This document shows, one piece after another, positions 33,013 through 40,549 of a DNA stretch of 53,732 nucleotides; the first letter of the stretch is position 1; every line of letters begins with the position of its first letter. The DNA is taken from contig JAGCCZ010000075.1 in NCBI GenBank assembly GCA_017651425.1, forward strand, positions 1 to 53,732, given 5' to 3'. This DNA is from Bacteroidales bacterium. Lineage in GTDB: Bacteria; Bacteroidota; Bacteroidia; Bacteroidales; WCHB1-69. The notes under the pieces were generated by a model. It was not told where the DNA came from, did no database searches, and worked only from the letters and a program-made list of their open reading frames with translations. The position numbers were made by a program, and so were the translations under genes.

Positions 33013-33630
33013 ATGAAAAGAAGATTAATTGCAGTCTGCTTGTTAACAATAGTTCTTGTGCCACAGCTCCAAGCCCAGAGCCGACATCCGCACAACGAAT
33101 TCAAAAACGAGCTCGGCGTTGATGCCGGTCCGTTCTCCTTTATGGGTTCTTTCGTGAATATCACGGTCGGGTTCTTCGACGCACTCGGCGGCTCTCTCTC
33201 CCACAAACCGGTGGATATGGATTTGTACGGTCACTACGGAATACATTATTATTACCAAGTGAAACCATGGTGCCAGGTCGGGTTCCGCACGACATTCGAA
33301 GGGGCCGGATACAAGCATTATGCCGACAGTACCAGAACTGCCGTCAGCGACAAATACAGCATGGGGTTTGTCACCTTGATGCCGAGCGTGCGGTTCACCT
33401 ACCTCAACCGTCCCTGGGTGCGGCTCTACTCCGGCGTTGACCTCGGCGTCTCCTATTTGTGGGACAGCCGCGGATCCTCCCAAAGCGAGAAATCCTCGCA
33501 ACAGCCCGTCTCGGTCGCCTTCAACATCACCCCGATTGGCGTATCGGTCGGCAAAAATGTCTATGGGCTTTTCGAGACCAACTTCGGGTACGCATCGTAT
33601 GTGGTCGTGGGTATTGGCTGCAGGTTCTGA
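33013..33630 (+). CDS. Small outer-membrane beta-barrel protein
   Basis: This 205-residue protein starts at ATG 33013. That is right behind a promoter box and opens a signal peptide (LIAVCLLTIVLVPQLQAQ). The mature part alternates short polar turns with amphipathic strands (HYGIHYYYQVKPWCQVGFRT, VRFTYLNRPWVRLYSGVDLG, YASYVVVGIGCRF). It ends in phenylalanine, as expected for an eight-stranded OmpW/OmpX-like or PorT-like barrel inserted by BAM. The family is not recognised beyond that. Its function is unknown. It stands alone, divergent from trpS, and the dispersed element copy B follows within 90 bp. Confidence 0.7.
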   Translation: MKRRLIAVCLLTIVLVPQLQAQSRHPHNEFKNELGVDAGPFSFMGSFVNITVGFFDALGGSLSHKPVDMDLYGHYGIHYYYQVKPWCQVGFRTTFEGAGYKHYADSTRTAVSDKYSMGFVTLMPSVRFTYLNRPWVRLYSGVDLGVSYLWDSRGSSQSEKSSQQPVSVAFNITPIGVSVGKNVYGLFETNFGYASYVVVGIGCRF

Positions 33631-33636
33631 TGAGGA

Positions 33637-33692
33637 GTGAACAGTGATCAGTGAACAGTGATCAGAAGTTGGAGATTGGAGATTGGAGATTG
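33637..33692 (+). repeat. Short tandem repeats
   Basis: Two copies of the 14-mer GTGAACAGTGATCA (33637-33664) are followed by three copies of GGAGATT (33671-33691). They lie directly before the dispersed element copy B. Confidence 0.75.
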
Positions 33693-33713
33693 GTGGGGGC
33701 GTGGTAAAACAAT

Positions 33714-34056
33714 GTCCCGGAGGGACAAAATCTCAATAACCCCAGACGAAACGGCAGTGCAGTCTGGGGCCGGACGGTGCGCTTGAGGAAAATCGCGGCG
33801 CGGGAGAACGTTGAGACGAGGGTGTGCGTTGTTCGCCGCGAAACGGGTGTGGCGTTCGGCGAGCATGCGTGAGGGATTGCAGCGGAAATGATTTTGGCGG
33901 GAATGCGTTCCCTGGCGAGACGGAGGTTCCGCTTGACGCTTCGCGTCTCACGGAATTAAACCAAAATCATTGGAGTGGAAAGCCCGACGGCGCGGCGGCA
34001 CATTTGATTGCGTGCGCGGTTCCGCGCCGCCGCGCCGGCACGCCCAAATCAAAAAA
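33714..34056 (+). repeat. Dispersed GC-rich element, copy B (about 343 bp)
   Basis: This is the second copy of the element at 26751-27104, in the same orientation. Stems are at 33740-33747 with 33762-33769, and at 33794-33800 with 33834-33840. A perfect 11-bp stem AATGATTTTGG/CCAAAATCATT lies at 33887-33897 with 33961-33971. A perfect GGCGCGGCGGC/GCCGCCGCGCC stem lies at 33989-33999 with 34026-34036. The centre differs from copy A and contains its own hairpin (TTCCG 33927-33931 with CGGAA 33951-33955). No convincing gene lies in 33631-34172. Confidence 0.85.
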
Positions 34057-34172
34057 GGTCTAAAAGTCATTTCGCAGTCTAAAAAGGTTACCGACAAAAA
34101 CATCGACAACTTATTAAATAAAAACACGTTATGACAAAATTTCTTTTTTTTATGTACTAAACTCTTTTTTAC

Positions 34173-34180
34173 TATTTTTG
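34173..34180 (+). promoter_or_regulatory. Promoter -7 box for the DUF721 gene
   Basis: TATTTTTG matches TAnnTTTG, 20 bp before ATG 34201. Confidence 0.7.
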
Positions 34181-34200
34181 CCGATGTAATCCCATTCAGC

Positions 34201-34491
34201 ATGAGATCCGAGAAAGAGTTGTTTCTGAAAGACTTGATTCACGAATTTGTGAACAAAAACGGCAAGCAGCAGTTGTTTGCCGAGAGGGTGGTGATGCAAA
34301 ACTGGCCGGAATATGTGGGCGAAATGTGCGCCAAGCAGTCGGAGTGCGTCTCCGTCAAGAACGGTGTGCTGAAGGTGAAGGTGCCCAATGCCGCGCTGCG
34401 TTTCGAGCTGATGGGGCGCAAAAGCATGATCATGGAGCGTATCAACGCCGACTACGCCATTCCCATCATCAAGAACATCATTTTCTGCTAA
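34201..34491 (+). CDS. DUF721 (DciA-like) protein
   Basis: This 96-residue basic cytoplasmic protein matches the short DUF721 family. It has an N-terminal helix (LFLKDLIHEFVNKNG), then VVMQNWPEYVGEMCAKQSE and a KH-like strand-helix pattern (VSVKNGVLKVKVPNAALRFEL). DUF721 includes DciA, which helps load the replicative helicase in many bacteria. Whether this short bacteroidal form does the same is inference. Its 3' end overlaps the end of the convergent aroE gene by 14 bp, so no terminator fits between them. It has its own promoter at 34173-34180. Confidence 0.85.
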   Translation: MRSEKELFLKDLIHEFVNKNGKQQLFAERVVMQNWPEYVGEMCAKQSECVSVKNGVLKVKVPNAALRFELMGRKSMIMERINADYAIPIIKNIIFC

Positions 34492-35224
34492 GGTTCCAAA
34501 TTTCCCAGGCGGCATCCGCCTGAAACTGCAGCATCCGCAGTCCATTCTGCACCCGTGCCCCGCGCTCGCGCCCCCGCCTGAGAAACTGCGTCTCCTCCGG
34601 ATTATAGACCAAATCATACAGGAAACTACCCTCCGCCAGCGCCTCGTACGGCAACGGCAAGCACTCTTCCACATCCGGCCACATGCCCACTGGCGTGCAA
34701 TTGAGCAGCCATGGCCAGTCCTTCAACACCGCACTCGTAACATCCTCATAGCCGATCATGTTCTCCGCCGGATGCCGCGACACCATTTTGTACTCCACAC
34801 CCCATTGGCGCAAGACATAGACGACCGCAGCGGCGGCCCCGCCCGTGCCGAACACTAAGGTGCGCTTCGGCAGCGGCTGCCCGGCCAACGAACGGCGGAA
34901 TCCCTCCACATCAGTGTTGTATCCCACCAGCTTCAGCGTCCGCCCCCCGCGCAGCACCTTCACGGTATTCACGGCACCCACGGTCTCGGCTTCCGCATCA
35001 ATCTCATCGAGCAAAGGCATGACGGACTGCTTGTAAGGAATGGTCACGTTCAGCCCGCGCAAGTCGGGCTTGGAAGCGACAAACTCACGAAATTGTTTTA
35101 TATCGGGCAACTCGTAGAGCGTATAGCGGCAATCATAGCGCCCCGATGCGGCGAACTTCTCCTCGAAGTAACGCTGCGAGAAACTGTGGCCCAGCGTCTT
35201 CCCTATGAGCCCATACTGCCTCAT
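34478..35224 (-). CDS. aroE: Shikimate dehydrogenase
   Basis: This 248-residue NADP-dependent enzyme reduces 3-dehydroshikimate to shikimate in aromatic amino acid synthesis. The substrate-binding segment is GKTLGHSFSQRYF, the catalytic lysine lies in LNVTIPYKQSVMP, and the aspartate is in GYNTDVEGF. The nucleotide-binding loop is VFGTGGAAAAVVYVL. It is slightly shorter than the E. coli enzyme, as in other Bacteroidota. Its ATG overlaps the stop codon of the dedA-type gene by 4 bp (ATGA), so translation is coupled. It is the last gene of a TPR-dedA-aroE operon and overlaps the convergent DUF721 gene by 14 bp. Confidence 0.95.
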   Translation of the reverse strand: MRQYGLIGKTLGHSFSQRYFEEKFAASGRYDCRYTLYELPDIKQFREFVASKPDLRGLNVTIPYKQSVMPLLDEIDAEAETVGAVNTVKVLRGGRTLKLVGYNTDVEGFRRSLAGQPLPKRTLVFGTGGAAAAVVYVLRQWGVEYKMVSRHPAENMIGYEDVTSAVLKDWPWLLNCTPVGMWPDVEECLPLPYEALAEGSFLYDLVYNPEETQFLRRGRERGARVQNGLRMLQFQADAAWEIWNLSRK

Positions 35225-36027
35225 TCGGCGGGTGTCTCGGAAATGTTGTTATCCTCCGCCGACTTGTTCTTGGCACTGCGGGAGCCGCGCACACCCTTGA
35301 AAATCAAATAACCGACAAAGGCGATACACAGTCCCCAAAGGAGAAACTTCAGCTCATGGTTGTATTTGTCAATCAAATCCTTCTGCCCATGAGCCAAGTA
35401 GCCGAGGAAGGCCAAAATGGTGTTCCACAAGCCGGCGCCAATGGCCGTGAACAGCACAAAGACTCCGAAATTCATCTTGGACAAGCCCGCCGGGATGGAG
35501 ATCAGCTGGCGCACGGCAGGAATGAGACGACCGATGAGCGTGGAACTCTTTCCGTTATCGATGAAATACTGTTCCGCCTTCTTGACCTTCTCTCCGTTGA
35601 GGAGCAGAAAATGGCCCACTTTGCTGTCCGCAAACCAATAGACGATGGGGCGTCCCAGCACCAAGGCAAGCACATAGTTGATAATGGCCCCGATGAGCGC
35701 ACCGAGGGTTGCGAAAAGGACAACAAAGATGACATTCAGGGCCTTGGACTCTGTCCTGTGGAGGGCGGCGTTGTCGCTGTTGCAGGCTTGATATGCGGCA
35801 GGCGGCACGATAACCTCCGAGGGGAACGGTATGAACGAGCTCTCCACCGCCATCAGCAGCGTGACCGTCCCGTAGTTGAGGTGCCCATTGTACCAATTAA
35901 TGACTCTGTCAGTCACAGACTCTTTTTCTGGGGAAACGATGCTGTCTGCCTTATATGCACTCATGTCTTGGGCAAAAGCCCTGCATCCCAAGACCAACAG
36001 CAACAAACAGACAATGGTTTTCTTCAT
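35221..36027 (-). CDS. DedA family membrane protein
   Basis: This 268-residue inner-membrane protein starts at ATG 36027, which opens a hydrophobic signal-like segment (TIVCLLLLVLGCRAFAQ). The DedA/SNARE-associated region covers ~70-240. The acidic-proline motif is MAVESSFIPFPSEVIVPPAAY, and later RLIPAVRQLISIPAGLSKM holds the conserved arginines. Four to five hydrophobic segments follow. DedA proteins are linked to undecaprenyl phosphate or phospholipid flipping and to membrane potential; the substrate here is not known. An oddity is the apparent cleavable signal sequence in front of the DedA core. It sits 19 bp behind the TPR gene and overlaps aroE by 4 bp. Confidence 0.9.
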   Translation of the reverse strand: MKKTIVCLLLLVLGCRAFAQDMSAYKADSIVSPEKESVTDRVINWYNGHLNYGTVTLLMAVESSFIPFPSEVIVPPAAYQACNSDNAALHRTESKALNVIFVVLFATLGALIGAIINYVLALVLGRPIVYWFADSKVGHFLLLNGEKVKKAEQYFIDNGKSSTLIGRLIPAVRQLISIPAGLSKMNFGVFVLFTAIGAGLWNTILAFLGYLAHGQKDLIDKYNHELKFLLWGLCIAFVGYLIFKGVRGSRSAKNKSAEDNNISETPAE

Positions 36028-36046
36028 AGGAAATATGGGGTATTCA

Positions 36047-37489
36047 TTAGTATTCCATGGAGGTGTCGCCTTTACCGGCGTATCCGGCATAGCGCTCCAA
36101 AAGGATTGACACATCAGGCACATCAGCAAAGTTAGGGTCTATCTCCTCAAAATCGCTATAAGCGGAATCGGGATCCTCCAAAAGTGCCTGCTCAAGGTAT
36201 TCGCATGCCCGCTGCACATGCCCTTTCTTGAGGTAGAGCGCCGCCAACGAATACATAAATGTCGCATGCGAATCCGGATCGTCCATGTATTCGGTGCAGA
36301 TCTCTATGCCGATGTCGTAGCCTTCGTTGTCACAACAATAGGTCACAAAATTGTGCAAGAAGCTGTATGTGGGATAGTCTTCATTATGGAACGCCATGAA
36401 ACAAAGGTCCTTGATCTCCTCCGAATCACGCTTAGGATTCAGCAACGGAAGCAGTTCCTCAAGGGCAACCATGTTTTGCGGATTCTCTTTCACCAGATTG
36501 CGCAGGAATGCACGAGCCTCATCGAACTTCCCCTGCACCTTGAATGTTCTGACAATATCGTCCGTGGCCATGCTGAACATCTCCTCTCGATTCTGCGCCA
36601 AAATAAAGAACGACATGGCCGTGTCATAGTCACCCATATAGTAATAACATCTTCCAATATACAGGTCCAACGAAGGCATATCGGTCTTCTCATTGGCGAT
36701 AAGATAGTGTTGTACAGCGTTTTCGTAATCTTTTTTCGAAAAATAGGCATCCGCAATGTTGATATGGACAATGAAGTCGTCATCATCGAGCGACATTTGG
36801 AACTGGAATGCCTCGATGGCACGGTCAAACGCGCTGGAATTCATGTATGCCAAGCCAAGTCCGCTCCACAAACTAGGGTACATCGGGTATTCTTCCGTCA
36901 TGCGCTTGAAGAATTTCACCAGCAGGCCGTTTTGCTGAAACTTGGGATACAAAAAATCAATATTGATGGCGCCAAGGTCGTCCACAAACGTCGGATCGAT
37001 CTGTATGGCACGCATGGCATGCACCACCGCCTTGTCCACATTCTGGTCGGCTAAATACTCCTCGGCCAAAAGCATGTGGGCCTCCGGGTATCTCTCATCC
37101 ATGGCGAGTGCCTTGTTTAAGATACCGATAGCGTCAACAGGTTGGTTCAAAGCTTGATACACTAGCACCTTCTCCACATACAGATCAGGAATAGGCTCCA
37201 GATTTTTCTCCACAAAGTCCAACTTCTTCTGCGCAGCGTTGTAATCCATCATCATGGAGTGATACTTGACCTGGAGCAACTGCAAATAGGTATCTTCCGG
37301 ATAAGCGGCCACAGCTCTAAGGATAGCCTGTTCCGCATAGTCCATCATCAACATGTCGAAAAAGTAGTGGATGATGTCCTCGTAGTCGTCACGACCGAGA
37401 AAAGACTGCCTTCCCGCCTCCAGGTCGCTCTTGAACTGCTGCGCAAGTTCCCGAATATCATCGTCTTCGCTGTCGTCGTAATGGCTCAT
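36047..37489 (-). CDS. Tetratricopeptide repeat protein
   Basis: This 480-residue, acidic, soluble protein has no signal peptide. I chose ATG 37489 (MSHYDDSEDDD) because the promoter box at 37511-37518 lies within longer frames. The sequence consists of helix pairs spaced about 34 residues apart, at least nine TPR-like units. Examples are ALAMDERYPEAHMLLAEEYL, AIQIDPTFVDDL, SLWSGLGLAYMNSSAFDRAIEAF and AALYLKKGHVQRACEYLEQAL. TPR proteins mediate protein contacts; no partner is evident. The gene heads the operon with the dedA-type gene and aroE, an arrangement also seen in other Bacteroidales. Confidence 0.9.
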   Translation of the reverse strand: MSHYDDSEDDDIRELAQQFKSDLEAGRQSFLGRDDYEDIIHYFFDMLMMDYAEQAILRAVAAYPEDTYLQLLQVKYHSMMMDYNAAQKKLDFVEKNLEPIPDLYVEKVLVYQALNQPVDAIGILNKALAMDERYPEAHMLLAEEYLADQNVDKAVVHAMRAIQIDPTFVDDLGAINIDFLYPKFQQNGLLVKFFKRMTEEYPMYPSLWSGLGLAYMNSSAFDRAIEAFQFQMSLDDDDFIVHINIADAYFSKKDYENAVQHYLIANEKTDMPSLDLYIGRCYYYMGDYDTAMSFFILAQNREEMFSMATDDIVRTFKVQGKFDEARAFLRNLVKENPQNMVALEELLPLLNPKRDSEEIKDLCFMAFHNEDYPTYSFLHNFVTYCCDNEGYDIGIEICTEYMDDPDSHATFMYSLAALYLKKGHVQRACEYLEQALLEDPDSAYSDFEEIDPNFADVPDVSILLERYAGYAGKGDTSMEY

Positions 37490-37510
37490 ATCCTCTTTTT
37501 TTTTAAAGTG

Positions 37511-37518
37511 CAAAAGTA
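37511..37518 (-). promoter_or_regulatory. Promoter -7 box for the TPR-dedA-aroE operon
   Basis: The minus strand reads TACTTTTG, 22 bp before ATG 37489, in the 63-bp gap behind the U32 gene. Confidence 0.65.
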
Positions 37519-37552
37519 CAAAAAAAGCAGTTAGCATGATGATACAGGGCAT

Positions 37553-39364
37553 TTATTCCGCGACGACCTTCATCACGCACTCCTTGCAATCAAATTCCAA
37601 GCGGAACCGATGACGTTCATTTTGAAGATAGAGGGGAAGCTTCAGCGCTCCCCCACCCTTCTGTCTGCTGCACGCACCTATCTCATAGCGGATGCAATAC
37701 CTGCAGACCATCATCTCCTTGCCTTTGAAATCCAAGGTCTTGTCAAGTCCATACTCCACCGATTGGGCGCCAAAGTCCTCATAGACACTTCGATGCAGTT
37801 CATTGGTGATGTTGCGTTTATAATCAGCCTTGTCGAACATGGGCTCAGGCTGGTATTCTCGCATGGAAGGCTTCGGGCAAAAATGTTGCACCCGGGCGGC
37901 GGAAAGCTGTTCCACAGCCCGGCTCCGCAACTTGTTCGCGATGGCAGCCTGCAAGAAGTATCCCCGAGCCTCAATCGTCAGATCACGCAACGCGAAAGGT
38001 GTCCCTCCCAACTTTGACAACGACGAGCGCATCTGCTGTTCCGCGACATCGGGTTTTTCCGCGCGCATCTTTTCCGCCACCACGGTCGAAGTGACACAAA
38101 CTCCGTCTTCATCGCAAAGCCGCAAACAAAATCCCTGCTCATCTTCAAAAAAAACCATATCCACGGCAATCTTTCGCTCGGCCGTCTTGCCTGCAAGCTT
38201 CTTTTCAAAAAACTTGTCCACGTTCCTGTACACATCCACTCTCTTGAATGGGGACAACGGTTTGTGCGGAACAATCCTGTTGCCGCTGATTCCATTGACG
38301 GTAAAGCCCTCCAACTCGCCCCGGACATTGACAAAACAGAGTCCGTCTCCGTTGGACAAAGTCTCCTTGCCTTCGTAGAAGATCTTCCCGCCCGCGTCTT
38401 GCCGCAATGCGCCAATCTTCTTTCCCATAGCCTTGGGTGTGTCGAAAGAGGCTATTTTCTCCCGTTTTTCACCCAAGAAATAACTGGTAAAGCCTCTGTT
38501 GAAGGATTTTTCAGGATCTGGTTCGAAAAAGAATGTGGTTTTTCCTCTACCACTCCGTGAAAAATCAGTTTTTTTCTCCAATATCATGTCCAAGCTTTTC
38601 CGATAAAAAGCCGTGATATTTTTCACATAGTTGGCATCTTTCAGGCGGCCCTCCACCTTGAAGGAGGTGATGCCGGCCTGAATCAGCTGTTGCAGGTGCG
38701 CACTCCGATTCATGTCACGCAGGGAGAGGAGATGTTTGTTGTGTACAAGCACATTGCCGTTGGCGTCCTGCAAGTCGAAGCAGGTGCGGCAGATTTGCGC
38801 GCACTCTCCCCTGTTGCCGCTCCGTCCGGTCATCATCAGGCTTATGTAGCATTGTCCGCTGTAAGAGACGCATAGCGCGCCATGGACAAAGGTCTCCAGT
38901 TCGATGCTGCTGTGCGCCCGGATTTGCCGTATGGCCTCAACGTCCAGTTCCCGTGCGAGAATGGCACGTTTCATGCCTAATTTCTCCAAAAAGAGGATGC
39001 GCTCCAATGTGTTGTTGTGGCACTGTGTGCTGGCATGGAGCGCAATCGGCGGAAGGTCCAGCTTGAGCAGGCCGAGGTCCTGAATAATGAGCGCATCGGC
39101 GCCCATCTCGTAAAGCTGCCATATCAAGCGACGTGCTTCCTCCATCTCCCGGTCGAACAACAGCGTATTGACTGTCACATGGATTTTGGAACCATACAGG
39201 TGTGCATAGCGGATGAGCTGCTCAACATCTTCGAGCGTGTTGCCCGCCGCTTGCCGCGCCCCAAACCGTGGCGCACCGATATAGAGGGCGTCCGCCCCGT
39301 GGTTTATGGCGACCTGCCCACTCGCCAAATCCTTGGCCGGCATGAGCAACTCAATTTCAGTCAT
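37553..39364 (-). CDS. Peptidase U32 family protein (RlhA/TrhP-like)
   Basis: This 603-residue cytoplasmic protein starts at ATG 39364 (MTEIELLMPAKDLASG). The U32 core (residues ~5-330) contains GADALYIGAPRFGARQAAGN, FVHGALCVSYSGQCYIS, GNRGECAQICRTCF and FKVEGRLKDANYVKN. The cysteine set of the core is that of iron-sulfur U32 enzymes. A C-terminal extension ends in CRYCIRYEIGAC...CKEC, another cysteine cluster. Characterised relatives RlhA and TrhP hydroxylate 23S rRNA or tRNA uridines rather than acting as proteases. The length, with C-terminal extension, is closer to RlhA, but the exact RNA target is unknown. It overlaps the upstream inner-membrane protein gene by 8 bp. Confidence 0.88.
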   Translation of the reverse strand: MTEIELLMPAKDLASGQVAINHGADALYIGAPRFGARQAAGNTLEDVEQLIRYAHLYGSKIHVTVNTLLFDREMEEARRLIWQLYEMGADALIIQDLGLLKLDLPPIALHASTQCHNNTLERILFLEKLGMKRAILARELDVEAIRQIRAHSSIELETFVHGALCVSYSGQCYISLMMTGRSGNRGECAQICRTCFDLQDANGNVLVHNKHLLSLRDMNRSAHLQQLIQAGITSFKVEGRLKDANYVKNITAFYRKSLDMILEKKTDFSRSGRGKTTFFFEPDPEKSFNRGFTSYFLGEKREKIASFDTPKAMGKKIGALRQDAGGKIFYEGKETLSNGDGLCFVNVRGELEGFTVNGISGNRIVPHKPLSPFKRVDVYRNVDKFFEKKLAGKTAERKIAVDMVFFEDEQGFCLRLCDEDGVCVTSTVVAEKMRAEKPDVAEQQMRSSLSKLGGTPFALRDLTIEARGYFLQAAIANKLRSRAVEQLSAARVQHFCPKPSMREYQPEPMFDKADYKRNITNELHRSVYEDFGAQSVEYGLDKTLDFKGKEMMVCRYCIRYEIGACSRQKGGGALKLPLYLQNERHRFRLEFDCKECVMKVVAE

Positions 39365-40514
39365 GGGCAAAAGGATCTGCATGTATGGGAAACTCCTGGG
39401 CCAGTTCCCCGGAAAAATAGAAGTCGTTGCCAATCCGCCCAAAGGTGTAGGTTCTGCCGTTTGCGACTATTCTTGAACCGCCGCACTGGGGGTCCGCGCT
39501 CGGCTTGGATGCGCCAAAACCCAAGTTGAAAAGGGTGAAGAGGATGTCGGGGCGGTTGGAAATGTCATAGCCGGCGCGCTTCCATTGCAGCATGATCTGG
39601 TGCAAGATACAGCCGGTGTAGATGTAGGAGTAGAGATGGTCGTGGTAGTTGGTGAGACGACGGTAGCGCTCGGATGCGTGGTCGCCCGTGGAAAAGTCGA
39701 GAATGTGCTCATACGCCTTCCCCATGTAGTACGGAGAGGCAGTATCCTTGAGATTACGTTCCACCTGCTGCGCCGTGAAGTCCTTGATTCCGTTCACGCC
39801 AAAGGAGAACTGCGACTGCACGGAAAGCACCTTGACGGGACCGAGATAGCGTTTGTACATCTCGCGCTTGGAATTGAAGAGGCGTATCTGCTCCCCCACG
39901 AGGCAACCCACAATCAGGCGAGGCTCCACGCCCGTGAGGCGCGCCGCCTCCTCTATGGCAGCCCTGTCCTTGACTATCGCCGCCTTGAGCGAAGGCCACG
40001 CCGGCTCGTTCATCCAAGGAATGAGGTTTGAGACACTGTCTGTCAGCGGATACTTGTCGAGCACAGCGTTCAACTCCTGTAACATCTTGCGATATTGCGC
40101 TCCATTTTCCCCTTCCTGCAAATACATGTCCGCCGCATAGATCATCTGCCCCATGCCGTCCTGCTTGTCGCTATAGCGGACAGCATCGAGCACCAGATGC
40201 GCATTGGCAGGATAAAACCTGCTCATGGCCACCAAACTCAGATAGTCACGCATCTGTTCCTCGAAAAATGTGGAAGAATCCTTTGGGGCCAGGTTGTTGC
40301 TATAATCTGCCAAATAACGGTTGTTTTCATCAATTTTTCCGTTATCCTTGGTAAAGCCCAGCTCATAAAGTCCCCAAGCTCCTATGATGGCCAAGCCTGC
40401 GAGAGCGAGAAGGTGTACGATAACCACATACACTTTGGAACGCCTCTTTAGCGTTTTCCACGCCTTAAAGAAACTCTTTCTTTTCTTCTTTTTTTTAACT
40501 TGTTCCGTTGCCAT
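39357..40514 (-). CDS. Membrane-anchored protein with lytic transglycosylase-like pattern
   Basis: This 385-residue protein starts at ATG 40514. A lysine-rich N-terminus (residues 6-28) precedes one membrane helix (~28-50), so the bulk should lie outside the cytoplasmic membrane. Residues ~185-290 (ARLTGVEPRLIVGCLVGEQIRLF, QSQFSFGVNGIKDFTAQQVERN) recall goose-type/SLT lysozyme folds, where the glutamate (E208 here) is catalytic and a conserved serine/glycine loop follows. That likeness is by eye only. The C-terminus carries GYDISNRPDILFTLFNLGFG and a two-cysteine loop. If real, it would cut peptidoglycan. It is coupled to the U32 gene (8-bp overlap) and has its own promoter. Confidence 0.55.
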   Translation of the reverse strand: MATEQVKKKKKRKSFFKAWKTLKRRSKVYVVIVHLLALAGLAIIGAWGLYELGFTKDNGKIDENNRYLADYSNNLAPKDSSTFFEEQMRDYLSLVAMSRFYPANAHLVLDAVRYSDKQDGMGQMIYAADMYLQEGENGAQYRKMLQELNAVLDKYPLTDSVSNLIPWMNEPAWPSLKAAIVKDRAAIEEAARLTGVEPRLIVGCLVGEQIRLFNSKREMYKRYLGPVKVLSVQSQFSFGVNGIKDFTAQQVERNLKDTASPYYMGKAYEHILDFSTGDHASERYRRLTNYHDHLYSYIYTGCILHQIMLQWKRAGYDISNRPDILFTLFNLGFGASKPSADPQCGGSRIVANGRTYTFGRIGNDFYFSGELAQEFPIHADPFAHD

Positions 40515-40536
40515 TTCACTTGTGAAAAAAACGCGG

Positions 40537-40544
40537 CAAAGATA
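40537..40544 (-). promoter_or_regulatory. Promoter -7 box for the 39357-40514 gene
   Basis: The minus strand reads TATCTTTG, 23 bp before ATG 40514, immediately behind the stop codon of the upstream gene. Confidence 0.6.
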
Positions 40545-40549
40545 AGAAA

